NCBI GenBank assembly: GCA_017619615.1
Contig: JAFZRY010000010.1
Location: forward strand, 97,787 to 161,786
Source of the DNA: Lachnospiraceae bacterium
GTDB lineage: Bacteria; Bacillota; Clostridia; Lachnospirales; Lachnospiraceae
Length of the DNA stretch: 64,000 nt
Direction: 5' to 3'
Shown piece by piece: positions 1-8,420 of the stretch. The first letter of the stretch is position 1. Each line of letters begins with the position of its first letter. The notes under the pieces were generated by a model. It was not told the origin of the DNA, did not search any database, and saw nothing but the letters and a program-made list of their open reading frames with translations. The translations under genes and the position numbers were made by a program.

Positions 1-101
1 TCGACCCGCGCTTCCTCCATCCAGCGGATATAGTTCGAATGGTGCGTGACGCCCATCCGGTCCGTTTCATAGTATTGCACGATGTGTTTGTACAGTTCCA
101 T
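1..101 (-). CDS. Acyl-CoA thioesterase, hotdog fold (partial, 3' end outside window)
   Basis: Reading the minus strand from an ATG at 101 gives a protein opening MELYKHIVQYYETDRMGVTH, followed by HSNYIRWMEEARVD. This is the start of the YbgC/4-hydroxybenzoyl-CoA thioesterase family, which hydrolyses acyl-CoA thioesters in the cytoplasm. The Asp of the YYETDRMG segment sits where the family has its catalytic acid. An AGAAGGA ribosome site lies just upstream of the ATG. Only 33 residues are visible out of an expected 130 to 140, so substrate preference cannot be judged. Confidence 0.8.
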   Translation of the reverse strand, partial: MELYKHIVQYYETDRMGVTHHSNYIRWMEEARV

Positions 102-145
102 TTTTCAGTCCTTCTTCCGGCAGACATTCTTTTTGATACAGACCA

Positions 146-174
146 ATTATACCCCGACTGTCCGCCGGCCGCAA
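146..174 (-). promoter_or_regulatory. Promoter for the thioesterase gene
   Basis: On the minus strand a TTGCGG -35 box (174-169) is followed after 17 bases by a perfect TATAAT -10 box (151-146). It points at the ATG at 101. Confidence 0.5.
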
Positions 175-218
175 GAGGAGGCAGCGAAAAGGCCGCAGCC
201 GCCGAGGATTTCAAGGCT

Positions 219-246
219 TTGTTTCTTCCGCTGAATGTGGTATAAA
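219..246 (+). promoter_or_regulatory. Probable promoter for the M48 protease gene
   Basis: A TATAAA -10 box at 241-246 lies 16 bases after TTGTTT (219-224), and about 40 bases before the protease start codon. The -35 match is weak. Confidence 0.4.
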
Positions 247-286
247 ATAAAAGCATCCGCCTGTAAGGCGGGAAGGAGGAACCTCT

Positions 287-1537
287 ATGATCATCAAAAT
301 CGCCGTGATCGCCGCTGTGACCCTGGTCTTTCTGTACGGCCTGCTGCTGAATCGCCTGAAGCAGACGTCCGCCCGGAACCCGATCCCGGCCTGCGTCGCG
401 GACGTGTACGACGCGGAGACTTACGCCAGGCAGCAGGAGTACAACGCGGAGAAGTGCCGGCTGAACTACTGGAATCAGGCGGCCGGTTTCGTGATCGACC
501 TGGTCCTCCTGATCTTCAACCTCTACGCCGCCTTCGCGGGCCTCTTCAAGCCGGACGACTGGACGCAGATGTTCGCCGTGATCCTGCTGAATACCGCGGC
601 TTCCCTGCTCACGCTGCCGTTTTCTTACTATGACACGATGGTCATCGAGGGAAAATACGGCTTCAACCGGACGACGAAGAAAACTTTCGCGGCCGATACG
701 GTCAAGCAGCTGGTGCTCGGGCTGGGTCTGATGATCGGCATCGGGAGCGCGCTCATGGGCCTGCACAGAAAATTCGGAGACTGGCTCATCCTGGTCTTTG
801 CTGGCGTGATGACCGTGTTCGTGCTCTTTTTCTCCTTCCTTTATCCGCTGTTCAGCCGCCTGTTTAACAAGTTCACGCCGCTCCCGGAAGGGGAACTGCG
901 CGACCGGCTGACGGCGCTGCTGGAGAAGAACGGCTACAAAGTCCGCGCGATCAAGGTCATGGACGCTTCCCGCCGCTCCAGCAAGTCCAACGCGTATTTT
1001 GCGGGCTTCGGGAAGATGAAGACGATCGTGCTCTACGATACCCTGTTGGAGCAGATGACAGACGACGAGATCTGCGCCGTCTTCGCCCACGAACTGGGCC
1101 ATGGCCTGCACAAGGACACGCTGCGGAGCCAGATCCTGACGTTCGTCCAGATGCTGATCATCAGCCTGCTGGCCTGGCTCACGCTCCGCTCGCCGGCCCT
1201 GTTCGAGGCGTTCGGCTTTTCGAAGATCAATTACGGCTTCGCCCTGATCCTGATCATGAGCGTGGAATTCGCCCTGTTCATGCCGTTTTTCGGCCTCCTG
1301 ACGAGCCATTTCTCCCGCCGCGCCGAATACCGCGCGGACGCGCACGCCGCGCAGGAGGGCTACGCCGGCGCCCTCATCTCGGGCCTGAAAAAACTGACGC
1401 GGGAGAACTTCTCCGACGTTGCCCCCTCCCCGCTCCTGGTCACCCTGACCTATTCGCACCCGACGACGGCGCAGCGGATCGAAGCGCTGCAGAAACTCGG
1501 AGGAGAAGAGGAGCCCGCAGCTGAGGAGGCGGAATGA
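287..1537 (+). CDS. Membrane-embedded M48 family zinc metallopeptidase (Ste24-like)
   Basis: Integral membrane protease of 416 residues related to CAAX prenyl protease 1/Ste24 and HtpX. Such enzymes cleave membrane-associated proteins and serve envelope quality control; bacteria lack prenylated CAAX substrates, so the true target is unknown. The N-terminal half has several hydrophobic segments (about residues 5-20, 70-110, 145-190). The zinc motif HELGH is at residues 268-272, and a downstream EYRADAHAA segment supplies the third ligand. Two more membrane spans lie between them. The ATG follows GGAAGGAGG. The end overlaps the phosphoesterase gene by 4 bases (ATGA), so the two are probably translated together. 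Confidence 0.9.
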   Translation: MIIKIAVIAAVTLVFLYGLLLNRLKQTSARNPIPACVADVYDAETYARQQEYNAEKCRLNYWNQAAGFVIDLVLLIFNLYAAFAGLFKPDDWTQMFAVILLNTAASLLTLPFSYYDTMVIEGKYGFNRTTKKTFAADTVKQLVLGLGLMIGIGSALMGLHRKFGDWLILVFAGVMTVFVLFFSFLYPLFSRLFNKFTPLPEGELRDRLTALLEKNGYKVRAIKVMDASRRSSKSNAYFAGFGKMKTIVLYDTLLEQMTDDEICAVFAHELGHGLHKDTLRSQILTFVQMLIISLLAWLTLRSPALFEAFGFSKINYGFALILIMSVEFALFMPFFGLLTSHFSRRAEYRADAHAAQEGYAGALISGLKKLTRENFSDVAPSPLLVTLTYSHPTTAQRIEALQKLGGEEEPAAEEAE

Positions 1538-2370
1538 AGAAAAAGCGGAAGCGGATCATCCTGTGCGCCGTGCTGCTGATCCTTGTGATCTGGACGGTCT
1601 GGGGCAACGTGACCGTCGGGGTCACGCGTTTTACCGTTTCGTCCGGCCGAATCCCTGCGTCTTTTGACGGCTTCCGGATCGCTCTCATTTCGGATGTGCA
1701 CGATGCAAGATTCGGGGAAAACAACCGCCGGCTCATCGAACTGATCGAAAAAGAAAAGCCGGACGTGATCGCCATTACCGGGGACCTGGTCGACTCCAAC
1801 CGCACGGATATCGATGCCGCGGAGGACCTGGTCCGGCGCTTAAATGCGATCGCTCCGTGCTATTACGTGACGGGAAATCACGAAGCATATATTAAAGAAC
1901 ACCCTGTGCTGGAACAGAAACTGCTCAGCGCAGGGGTTATTGTATTGCATAATGAGTCTGCGGAGATCACACGGAACGGCGAAACGGTCCGCGTGGCTGG
2001 CCTGGAAGATCCGGCTTTTTCGGATATCAGCCTGTCCGCGGAATCCATCCTGGGAGCCCGCCTGAAATCGATGGATTTAACGGATGACTACTGCATCCTG
2101 CTTTCGCACCGGCCGGAAGCTTTTCCTGCATATGTATCAGAGAATGTCGATCTGGTCCTGAGCGGCCACGCCCACGGCGGCCAGTTCCGTCTGCCTTTCA
2201 TCGGCGGACTTGTTGCCCCCGGCCAGGGGCTGTTTCCGAAATATGACGCGGGACAATACGAGGAAGGCCGCACGGTCATGATCGTCAGCCGGGGCATCGG
2301 CAACAGCATTATCCCGGTGCGCTTCAACAACCGGCCGGAGATCGTTATGGTCGAACTGCGTTGTCCTTAA
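1534..2370 (+). CDS. Membrane-anchored calcineurin-like metallophosphoesterase
   Basis: A 278-residue phosphoesterase of the YkuE/YaeI type. An N-terminal hydrophobic anchor (about residues 6-25) would hold the catalytic domain outside the membrane. All metal-binding blocks are visible: SDVHD (Asp54, His56), GDLVD, GNHE, and the C-terminal GHAHGGQ. Known YkuE-like proteins have been linked to cell-wall or lipid phosphoester hydrolysis; the substrate here is unknown. The start overlaps the M48 stop (ATGA). The last 26 bases overlap the end of the convergent GNAT gene, so no separate terminator fits between them. Confidence 0.88.
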   Translation: MKKKRKRIILCAVLLILVIWTVWGNVTVGVTRFTVSSGRIPASFDGFRIALISDVHDARFGENNRRLIELIEKEKPDVIAITGDLVDSNRTDIDAAEDLVRRLNAIAPCYYVTGNHEAYIKEHPVLEQKLLSAGVIVLHNESAEITRNGETVRVAGLEDPAFSDISLSAESILGARLKSMDLTDDYCILLSHRPEAFPAYVSENVDLVLSGHAHGGQFRLPFIGGLVAPGQGLFPKYDAGQYEEGRTVMIVSRGIGNSIIPVRFNNRPEIVMVELRCP

Positions 2371-2860
2371 GCGGATCCCCGCTGAATACCTCCATGAATA
2401 CGTGCTTCTCCGAACGGTCATATTCCCGGAAACCGCACTTTTCATACACGCGGATGGCCCGGGCGTTGTCAGGGTTGGTTCGCAGGAAGACCCGCTTCAG
2501 TCCCCACCGGTCCATTACGTAGGCGACGAAGGCTTTCACGGCTTCCGTTCCGTATCCCTTGTCCTGCATTTCTGCCGTGACCGCGATCCCGAGTTCTCCC
2601 TCCGTTTCAGACAGATCCATCAGCTCAATGTTCCCGATGAACCGCCCGCTTTCCTTTTCAATCATGGAAAAGACGGGGGCGTTTTCCTTCCGCTTTCCCC
2701 GCACCCACGCGATTTCCTGCTCCTCCGTAAACGTTTTCCGCAGGCCGCCGATGAACCGGTTCACGTGCTCGTAATCGTTGACCATGATGAGGTAATCCGG
2801 TACCAGCCGTTCGGACACTTCCACAAAACTGATGCTGTCCGACTCAAATATCTGCTTCAT
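2345..2860 (-). CDS. GNAT family N-acetyltransferase (RimJ/RimL type)
   Basis: A 171-residue acetyltransferase that would move an acetyl group from acetyl-CoA to an amine, on a protein N-terminus or a small molecule. The segment GYGTEAVKAFVAY is the acetyl-CoA loop (R/Q-x-x-G-x-G/A type), and NPDNARAIRVYEKCGF is the characteristic C-terminal block of the RimJ/RimL subgroup. The start overlaps the end of the small zinc-ribbon gene by 17 bases, and the stop lies inside the opposite phosphoesterase gene. Acceptor unknown. Confidence 0.85.
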   Translation of the reverse strand: MKQIFESDSISFVEVSERLVPDYLIMVNDYEHVNRFIGGLRKTFTEEQEIAWVRGKRKENAPVFSMIEKESGRFIGNIELMDLSETEGELGIAVTAEMQDKGYGTEAVKAFVAYVMDRWGLKRVFLRTNPDNARAIRVYEKCGFREYDRSEKHVFMEVFSGDPLKDNAVRP

Positions 2861-3077
2861 TTCTGTCTTTCCGCTTCAACAGTTTTTCGGGCTCTTTTAC
2901 GTAACTCCTGACCACGCTTCCGCATCTTCTGCAGATCGAGTGATACAGCGGCTTTCCGCCCAGCTTGTTGCCGGTCGCCGACACCACGGCGTATCCGTTC
3001 TGACAGGCTTCGATCATTTCCGTGCCGCCGCAGTAAGGGCAGAGGGAGACGAATTCGTCCCGATATGATTCCATCAT
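2844..3077 (-). CDS. Small zinc-ribbon protein
   Basis: A 77-residue protein with two cysteine pairs, CPYCGG near residue 13 and CRRCG near residue 50, arranged as a zinc ribbon that should bind one Zn(II). A lysine-rich tail follows. I do not recognise a named family; such proteins may bind nucleic acid or act as small adaptors. It begins 3 bases after the GNAT-HD gene stops and overlaps the next GNAT gene by 17 bases, so all three appear co-transcribed. Confidence 0.65.
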   Translation of the reverse strand: MMESYRDEFVSLCPYCGGTEMIEACQNGYAVVSATGNKLGGKPLYHSICRRCGSVVRSYVKEPEKLLKRKDRNEADI

Positions 3078-3080
3078 GAT

Positions 3081-4517
3081 TTATCCTCCGTAGATTTTCG
3101 TGCTCTGTTCCAGCTGGGCAGCCAGCTTCTCGAAAAACGTGATGTAGAAGCCGAGCCGCTCTTTCCACAGTTCTTCCGCGGCGTTGGTCCCCATCGGCAT
3201 GTCCTTCAGCTCGCGCAGCCGGGCGAGCCTTTTTTCCACAAACGCGCACTTTTCGTCAAAAGGTTTATCCAGAAATCCTTCGTATACAAGGCTTTCGTGG
3301 ATGCGGTAGACGTCGAAACGGTCGATGTTGTCCGCGTCGCCGACCGAAAGCGCGAAGGGTGTCCGCTCGCCGGGGAAATCCGCTTTGTCGTCCACGTGGA
3401 TAGCGATCCCGTAGCAGATGTCCTGAATACGGTCCTCTGCCAGCCCCAGTTCTTCCAGGAACGGGCGGGCGATCTGCGCGGCGCGCCGGCCGTGCCCGAC
3501 CCAGCCGTCTTCGCCGAATTCCTCGCAGTAGGAAATGTCGTGGAGAAGGCAGGCGACGACCATCTCGGTCTCATCAAAACCTTCGCGGGCAGCGATCTCC
3601 CGGCCGATGTTCGCCACGCGGTAGGTGTGCTCGATGCGGTAAGCTTTTGCGTCCGGGTGCGCGTTCAGATAAATAGCTTCGTCAAATTTCTGTTTTAAAA
3701 ACGCCTCCGTTTTGCGGATCAGTTCTTCGTTCAGCATTTTTTCTCCTCCCGTCGCGGCAGCCTCCTCGCTGTCCCCGCTCACATAATAAGTAACGTATTC
3801 ATGGCTGAATTCGTAGCCCAGTTTCTCCGCCAGATGCACGGAATCCATGTTGGCAGCGTCCCAGCTCGGGTAAAGGCCGTCGTCGAGGCAGGAGAGGATC
3901 AGGCGGGCGCCGGCTGCAGAAGCGAGGCCTTTGCGGCGTTCTTCTTCTACGGTGTCGATTTCGATCTCAATGCCCCCGCGGTACACGGTAAAGGACGAAG
4001 CGGCGGAAACAAGCTGCCCGTCCTTCAGCACCGCAAAGCCGCGGCCGTGCTCAAGATATTGCTCCTTCGAACCGAAATGGCATACGCAGTCAATGAAAAG
4101 ACCGCTTGCCATGCACATGTCATAGATTTCCGCGTCGATCCGGCGGATCTCATACCCGGCGGGCAGGGCGGCGGCGATGCGTTCCAGCCTGGCCCGGTCG
4201 AATTTCGTGTCTTTCCGGATCGCGTATCGGAGCTCCCTCTCAGCCTGCGGAAAGCATTCTTCGATCAATTTCGCCCACGTTTCGTTCTGCGGCACCATGA
4301 TGACGAAGCCTTCCGGTTTTTCCGCCACGAGCGTCCGGTCCGGCACGCCTGCGAAAAACGCGAATCGTCCGAGAAACGTCATTGCGGACCGGGGCTCCTC
4401 CGGGTCGGTCACGAAGACCCGGCCCATCACTTTCTGCAGGCAGGAGAGGATCAGCGTGTCGTCCATGCCCGCGAAAAGGGGTGCCGCTTTTGCTGTATCA
4501 GTCAATTCATAAATCAT
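3081..4517 (-). CDS. GNAT acetyltransferase-HD phosphohydrolase fusion
   Basis: A 478-residue two-part protein. Residues 1 to about 250 resemble the GNAT_acetyltran family (PF12746 type): EIDTVEEERRKGLASAAG is the acetyl-CoA loop and WDAANMDSVHLAEKLGY the C-terminal block. Residues 261-478 form an HD-domain metal phosphohydrolase with His297, the His326-Asp327 pair in CLLHDISY, a following IHVDDKAD and a SVGDADNID segment. At the junction (Met261, base 3737) there is an intact GGGAGGAG ribosome site before an ATG, so the HD part may also be made alone. I prefer the ATG at 4517 over one at 4535, which has no ribosome site. The gene lies in a tight minus-strand run with small enzymes; the substrate is unknown. 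Confidence 0.75.
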   Translation of the reverse strand: MIYELTDTAKAAPLFAGMDDTLILSCLQKVMGRVFVTDPEEPRSAMTFLGRFAFFAGVPDRTLVAEKPEGFVIMVPQNETWAKLIEECFPQAERELRYAIRKDTKFDRARLERIAAALPAGYEIRRIDAEIYDMCMASGLFIDCVCHFGSKEQYLEHGRGFAVLKDGQLVSAASSFTVYRGGIEIEIDTVEEERRKGLASAAGARLILSCLDDGLYPSWDAANMDSVHLAEKLGYEFSHEYVTYYVSGDSEEAAATGGEKMLNEELIRKTEAFLKQKFDEAIYLNAHPDAKAYRIEHTYRVANIGREIAAREGFDETEMVVACLLHDISYCEEFGEDGWVGHGRRAAQIARPFLEELGLAEDRIQDICYGIAIHVDDKADFPGERTPFALSVGDADNIDRFDVYRIHESLVYEGFLDKPFDEKCAFVEKRLARLRELKDMPMGTNAAEELWKERLGFYITFFEKLAAQLEQSTKIYGG

Positions 4518-4854
4518 AGTCGATCCATTCTCCATCTTTCAGGATTTCAAACTTCCCCCACTCCGGCTTTCCCGCATCGCGGCCTTTGGCCCGGATCGGG
4601 AGGAAGGCGTCGTGCTGGCAGTCCGGGAGAGGGTCGTCGAGGTCGGTCCAGCCGCGGTCGTCGATCCGGCCGTTCCACTCGTCGTACAGTTCCGCCAGGG
4701 AATCGTAGCAGAGGTCAGCGGAGCAGAAGACCGCATCCGGACTTGTATATTCGAAAAGGTAGTGCCCTTCTTCCGCCTCATAAAGCATGATTTTGACGAC
4801 AGGGGCCCCTTCGTCGCGCGGCAGAGGTTCGCGCAGATATGCAAACTTTCTCAC
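4507..4854 (-). CDS. Conserved hypothetical protein, acidic, 115 residues
   Basis: A small acidic protein rich in Asp, Glu, Trp and Tyr, with no signal peptide or membrane segment. I do not recognise a family; composition and length recall uncharacterised cytosolic proteins found beside kinases. The start is GTG at 4854, overlapping the stop of the upstream kinase gene as GTGA, with GGAAGGA about 10 bases before. This points to translational coupling with the APH-fold kinase. Its 3' end runs a few bases into the GNAT-HD gene, so the three form one operon. Confidence 0.65.
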   Translation of the reverse strand: MRKFAYLREPLPRDEGAPVVKIMLYEAEEGHYLFEYTSPDAVFCSADLCYDSLAELYDEWNGRIDDRGWTDLDDPLPDCQHDAFLPIRAKGRDAGKPEWGKFEILKDGEWIDYDL

Positions 4855-6002
4855 GGTTCGCTCATCCTTCCTTCCATATAGGCGCGGAAATCGATGTCCA
4901 TCGTCTGCGCCAGTTCCGCATCGTCCAGCGCGGCCCGGATCCCGGCCTCCCCGGTTGCCTCTTTCAGCTGCTCCACGCTGGTGAACCAGAGCGGGAAGAG
5001 GCAGCGGAAGAGGGGGAGCGCCAGGTCTTTTTCCGCTTCGCAGAACGGGTAGTCTTCGCGGACCACGGTGATTGCGTGAAGGATGCACTGCAGGATCTCG
5101 CGGGTCAGGGAAGACGGTTTGTCCGGATCGGGGGCGGAGGTGCTGTCCTCTTTTCCGAAGACGAACGGCACTTCCCGGAACAGGTAGTTCAGGTACGTTT
5201 CCCGGCCCGCCAGATTGAAATCCATGAGGCCCGCGAAGCGGCCTACGTCGTCCAGCAGGACGTTGGTACTGTTCAGGTCCGCCTGGAATACGGAAGTAGG
5301 AAGCGCGGAATAACGCGCCTTCAGGTACTCGCGGTTGGCCAGCCAACGGGTCCAGATCCGGGACACCTGCTCCTGAAACTGCTCCGGCAGTTTTTCCGCG
5401 CAGGCAAGCCATTCCTGCGCGTTCTCCGTCACTTCGTCAACGGCGTCGGCCGGGTCAAAGATTTCGAACAGGCACCAGGCGGACGGAAGATCGGTGAAGT
5501 CCAGGCGGGCGGCGGCGATGCGTGCGTTGAGGCGCAGCAGCTCGTTCAGATAGGTGAATTTCCCGTACGGGGAGACGACCGCCGCGTCAAAACTGTCCGC
5601 GGAGCGGAAGCGGGCAAATTCTTCGCCGTAGACGACGCAGCGGTGTCCCTTATACTCAACCCGGGGGAATCGGCCGTCCTTCGTCCGCAGGAAACGAGGG
5701 CAGTAGCAGCCCTGCTTTCGGTATTCTTCCGCCAGGCGTTCCCACATGGCGATGCGCTCCGGGTCGGTAAAACCGTTGTCCGCCAGTTTGAGGACCATCC
5801 GGTCGTCCGGGGCCGGCGTCGGAGCACCGTCGTCTGAATCCGGCGCCGCACCACCGTCGTCCGGATCCGGTGCTGCACCACCGTCGTCCCACCGGACGAT
5901 GACCGCCTCGCGGAAATCGCTTTCCCCGTGGCTGGTATTGACGACCTTTATATCGGCCGGTTCTCTTTCATCAAAAAGGGCAATGATATCCTTCAGTTCC
6001 AT
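4851..6002 (-). CDS. Aminoglycoside phosphotransferase-fold kinase with acidic low-complexity insert
   Basis: A 383-residue protein of the APH/choline-kinase fold, which phosphorylates hydroxyl groups of small molecules with ATP. The catalytic loop reads VFQADLNSTNVLL: Asp and Asn are kept, but the usual first His of the Brenner motif is Gln. The metal-binding Asp is in GLMDFNLAG. Around residues 39-67 an Asp/Gly/Ala/Pro-rich repeat (units like DDGGAAPD) interrupts the N-terminal lobe beside the VLKLADNG strand. A second gene of this type lies at 58288-59376 with the same His-to-Gln change. Real antibiotic resistance is unlikely; a metabolic substrate is more probable, but unknown. Confidence 0.75.
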   Translation of the reverse strand: MELKDIIALFDEREPADIKVVNTSHGESDFREAVIVRWDDGGAAPDPDDGGAAPDSDDGAPTPAPDDRMVLKLADNGFTDPERIAMWERLAEEYRKQGCYCPRFLRTKDGRFPRVEYKGHRCVVYGEEFARFRSADSFDAAVVSPYGKFTYLNELLRLNARIAAARLDFTDLPSAWCLFEIFDPADAVDEVTENAQEWLACAEKLPEQFQEQVSRIWTRWLANREYLKARYSALPTSVFQADLNSTNVLLDDVGRFAGLMDFNLAGRETYLNYLFREVPFVFGKEDSTSAPDPDKPSSLTREILQCILHAITVVREDYPFCEAEKDLALPLFRCLFPLWFTSVEQLKEATGEAGIRAALDDAELAQTMDIDFRAYMEGRMSEP

Positions 6003-6019
6003 ATCAAATCTACTGGTAT

Positions 6020-6493
6020 TTACAGGATCTTTTCCATCCCGATTTTATACGGTTCAAGCCCGAGCGCTTCGTAAAACTTCATCGCCCCGGGGTTGCAGCA
6101 CCACACGTTCAGCGTGACGTTGTAGCAGCCGCACGCCCGTGCAAAGGAGAGGATGTGCTCATAGACCGCACGGCCGGCCTGCTGCCTGCGCGCCGCCTCG
6201 TCCACGCAGATGTCGTCGATATACAGGGTCAGGTGATCGTGCAGCAGCCTCGTGTTTTCGGGCCGCTGCAGGATGCAGAAGCCATGGCCGAGGATGCGGC
6301 CGGCCTCGTCTTCACAGACGAACACCGGCGTCCGATCGTTCTCCAGGATTCGGGCCAGCTCGTCCTCCGTATATTTAGTGGCCAGTCGGAACAGGTCGGG
6401 ACGCCCCTCGGCGTGCACGCGGTTGACCTGCCTGAGCAGGTCCATGATGGCGGGGATGTCGCGTTTTTCCGCGCGGCGGACGGTGTAAGACAT
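6020..6493 (-). CDS. GNAT family N-acetyltransferase
   Basis: A 157-residue single-domain acetyltransferase. The acetyl-CoA loop is EAARRQQAGRAVYEH and the C-terminal block is NPGAMKFYEALGL, both standard GNAT signatures. It sits 10 bases from the dipeptidase gene upstream and 17 bases from the kinase gene downstream, in one minus-strand operon. The ATG at 6493 follows AAGGAGG. The acceptor cannot be told from sequence. Confidence 0.85.
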   Translation of the reverse strand: MSYTVRRAEKRDIPAIMDLLRQVNRVHAEGRPDLFRLATKYTEDELARILENDRTPVFVCEDEAGRILGHGFCILQRPENTRLLHDHLTLYIDDICVDEAARRQQAGRAVYEHILSFARACGCYNVTLNVWCCNPGAMKFYEALGLEPYKIGMEKIL

Positions 6494-6502
6494 GACGCCT
6501 CC

Positions 6503-7486
6503 TTATAAAATGTCCTTCAGCACCCGCTCCGCGTTGCGGTACGCGATGTGCTCCAGCTCGTCCGCGGTGAACCCCCGCCGGGCGAGTTCCTCAAACAGGC
6601 GCGGCATATGGGAGGCGTCCGGGATCTCCAGATCTCCGTCGATGCCGTCGAAATCCGTCCCGACGGCGGCACATTCCAGACCGCCGACGTTGATGCGGTG
6701 GCGCAGCTGCGCGGCGATGCCGTCGATCGTGGAATCGGGGCGGGAGAGGTCTTCGTACAGGAACGCGGGATAGAAATTGACCCCCATCACGCCGCCCTTA
6801 TCGGCCAGCGCGCGGATCATCTCATCTGTCATGCTGCGCGGATGCGGGTTCAGCGCGCGGCAGTTGGAGTGGGTCGCGAAGAACGGCTTTTTCGTGAGCC
6901 GTACGACGTCCCAGAAGCCGCCGTCGGAGAGGTGGGAGACGTCGATCCCCATCCCGAGATGCTCCATGTACTCCACCGCTTCCTTGCCGAAATCCGTGAG
7001 TCCGGTGCCCATGACGGCCGGATCCGGCGAATTCGGTGCCCCGAAGCAGTTCGCGTGGTTCCAGAGCAGCGCCAGGATGCGGACGCCCATGTCGTAGAAC
7101 CGCCGGAGGTTCTCCAGCCGCCCGAGCACCGCGCGGCCGTCCTCCATCGTGAGGATGCCGCCGAGCTTGCCGGAGGCGGGGAGTGCCGCCAGGTCGTCCG
7201 CGGTTTCGACGCGGGTAAAGATATCGCTGTGTTCCTGACCAGTCTGAATGAAGATCCGGTAGAGCGCTTCGATGTAGGCTTCATCGCCGGGGTAGTCGGG
7301 CGAGTTGGAAATGCGGTCGATCGACGGCATGAAGATCGCGAAGCACTGTGCAAGGCAGCGGCCGGTGCGGAGCTTCCGCAGGTCAGTCATGGTATCGGTC
7401 AGTTCCAGCAGCGTGGAGCGGCCCTGGCGCCAGGCGCAGGGGAGGGTGTCGCAGTGGAGGTCGATGTAGGGGTAGATGGCGGTCAT
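6503..7486 (-). CDS. Membrane dipeptidase (renal dipeptidase, M19 family)
   Basis: A 327-residue zinc dipeptidase that splits dipeptides, including D-amino-acid-containing ones, in the cytoplasm. The metal ligands of the family are all visible: His-x-Asp in DLHCDTL near the N-terminus, the Glu in LTMEDGR, His in DVSHLSDGGFWDV, His in ATHSNCRALNPHPR, and Asp in VGTDFDGI. WNHANCFG is a typical M19 block. I start at the ATG at 7486, which has a GAGGGA site; the longer open frame upstream lacks family similarity. It leads the run of GNAT, kinase and GNAT-HD genes, which may therefore concern peptide or amino-compound turnover. Confidence 0.9.
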   Translation of the reverse strand: MTAIYPYIDLHCDTLPCAWRQGRSTLLELTDTMTDLRKLRTGRCLAQCFAIFMPSIDRISNSPDYPGDEAYIEALYRIFIQTGQEHSDIFTRVETADDLAALPASGKLGGILTMEDGRAVLGRLENLRRFYDMGVRILALLWNHANCFGAPNSPDPAVMGTGLTDFGKEAVEYMEHLGMGIDVSHLSDGGFWDVVRLTKKPFFATHSNCRALNPHPRSMTDEMIRALADKGGVMGVNFYPAFLYEDLSRPDSTIDGIAAQLRHRINVGGLECAAVGTDFDGIDGDLEIPDASHMPRLFEELARRGFTADELEHIAYRNAERVLKDIL

Positions 7487-7538
7487 ACTGTCGTTCCCTC
7501 TTTTGTCTATTTCATGATACGGCCGTGCTTTTTCAGCC

Positions 7539-8273
7539 TCAAACCGGGTAACCGTACATGACAAACTCATATTTTCCGATGTATTTTTCAAAGAGCGCAA
7601 TGGCCCGCTGCAGGTCGTTTTCCATTTCCTCACCGGAAACCTGCTGGTACCACGGCGTATCGATGATCAGCTCGACGGGGATCACGCCGGAAAACACATC
7701 GTATGATCCGATCTCCGGACGGTATTTTTCCAGGAGAAGTTTTTCTTCTTCGTTGGGATCGGCTTTTGCCTTTAAGGCGGCCAAGGCCTCCTTCATCTGC
7801 TTTTCTGCGGCTTCCCCGGCTTCCCGGGAACCGGACCATTTTTCCAGTTGATAGTCGGACTGGATGCCGACGGCTTCCAGTTCCCGCAGCAGTTGCGGGT
7901 CTTCAATGTCATCCAGTCTGATGACTACGTCGTCCCATGAATTGACCAGCCATATGCCGGAGAAGTGCGCATACAGTTTTCCGTCCGGGTGAGCGGAGAG
8001 ATACGCCTCCATTTTTTCTGAGATCTCAACGTATTTTTCGTACTGTTCACTGGCTTTCTTCATGCCTTCCGGTGTCATGTATTCTCCGCCGTACTGATCG
8101 GTTTCCCACCATTCGGCGGGATAGGTTTTGGCTTCCGTCTGGCCGGTGGTTTGGATCTGGTTCGGGTCGGATGAGGGATCGTTCTGCGTGGCCGGTTTCG
8201 ATTGACAGGCGGAGAGTAAAAGAGCGATCAATAACGTCATCAGAAGTATTATATATTTTTTGTGGTGAGGCAT
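7539..8273 (-). CDS. Lipoprotein of unknown function
   Basis: A 244-residue predicted lipoprotein. Residues 1-22 form a signal peptide ending in the lipobox LLSAC, so the mature protein would be lipid-anchored at Cys22 on the outer face of the membrane. A Ser/Thr/Gln/Asn linker follows, then a charged, helix-prone domain rich in Glu and Lys. I do not recognise a family. It has its own promoter and is probably separate from the dipeptidase operon downstream. Confidence 0.7.
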   Translation of the reverse strand: MPHHKKYIILLMTLLIALLLSACQSKPATQNDPSSDPNQIQTTGQTEAKTYPAEWWETDQYGGEYMTPEGMKKASEQYEKYVEISEKMEAYLSAHPDGKLYAHFSGIWLVNSWDDVVIRLDDIEDPQLLRELEAVGIQSDYQLEKWSGSREAGEAAEKQMKEALAALKAKADPNEEEKLLLEKYRPEIGSYDVFSGVIPVELIIDTPWYQQVSGEEMENDLQRAIALFEKYIGKYEFVMYGYPV

Positions 8274-8307
8274 TTTTTGAGCTCCTTTCTGTAATCAGGT
8301 CATTCAG

Positions 8308-8337
8308 ATCATAACGATGTAACGCATTATTAATCAA
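8308..8337 (-). promoter_or_regulatory. Promoter for the lipoprotein gene
   Basis: On the minus strand TTGATT (8337-8332), an 18-base spacer and TATGAT (8313-8308) stand about 35 bases before the start codon, in a locally AT-rich stretch. Confidence 0.45.
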
Positions 8338-8392
8338 TATATCATAAAAACGACGATATAGAAACAACTATCATGAAAATGATCTAAAACAC

Positions 8393-8418
8393 AAAAAACC
8401 GCGCATCTGCGCGGTTTT
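8393..8418 (-). terminator. Intrinsic terminator after tRNA-Ala
   Basis: A perfect hairpin with arms ACCGCGC/GCGCGGT and a 4-base loop, followed on the minus strand by a T-run, directly after the tRNA. Confidence 0.85.
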
Positions 8419-8420
8419 CG

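Noticed and set aside
4851-6002. Aminoglycoside resistance gene
   Set aside because: APH-fold with a changed Brenner motif and no resistance-type neighbours; more likely metabolic.
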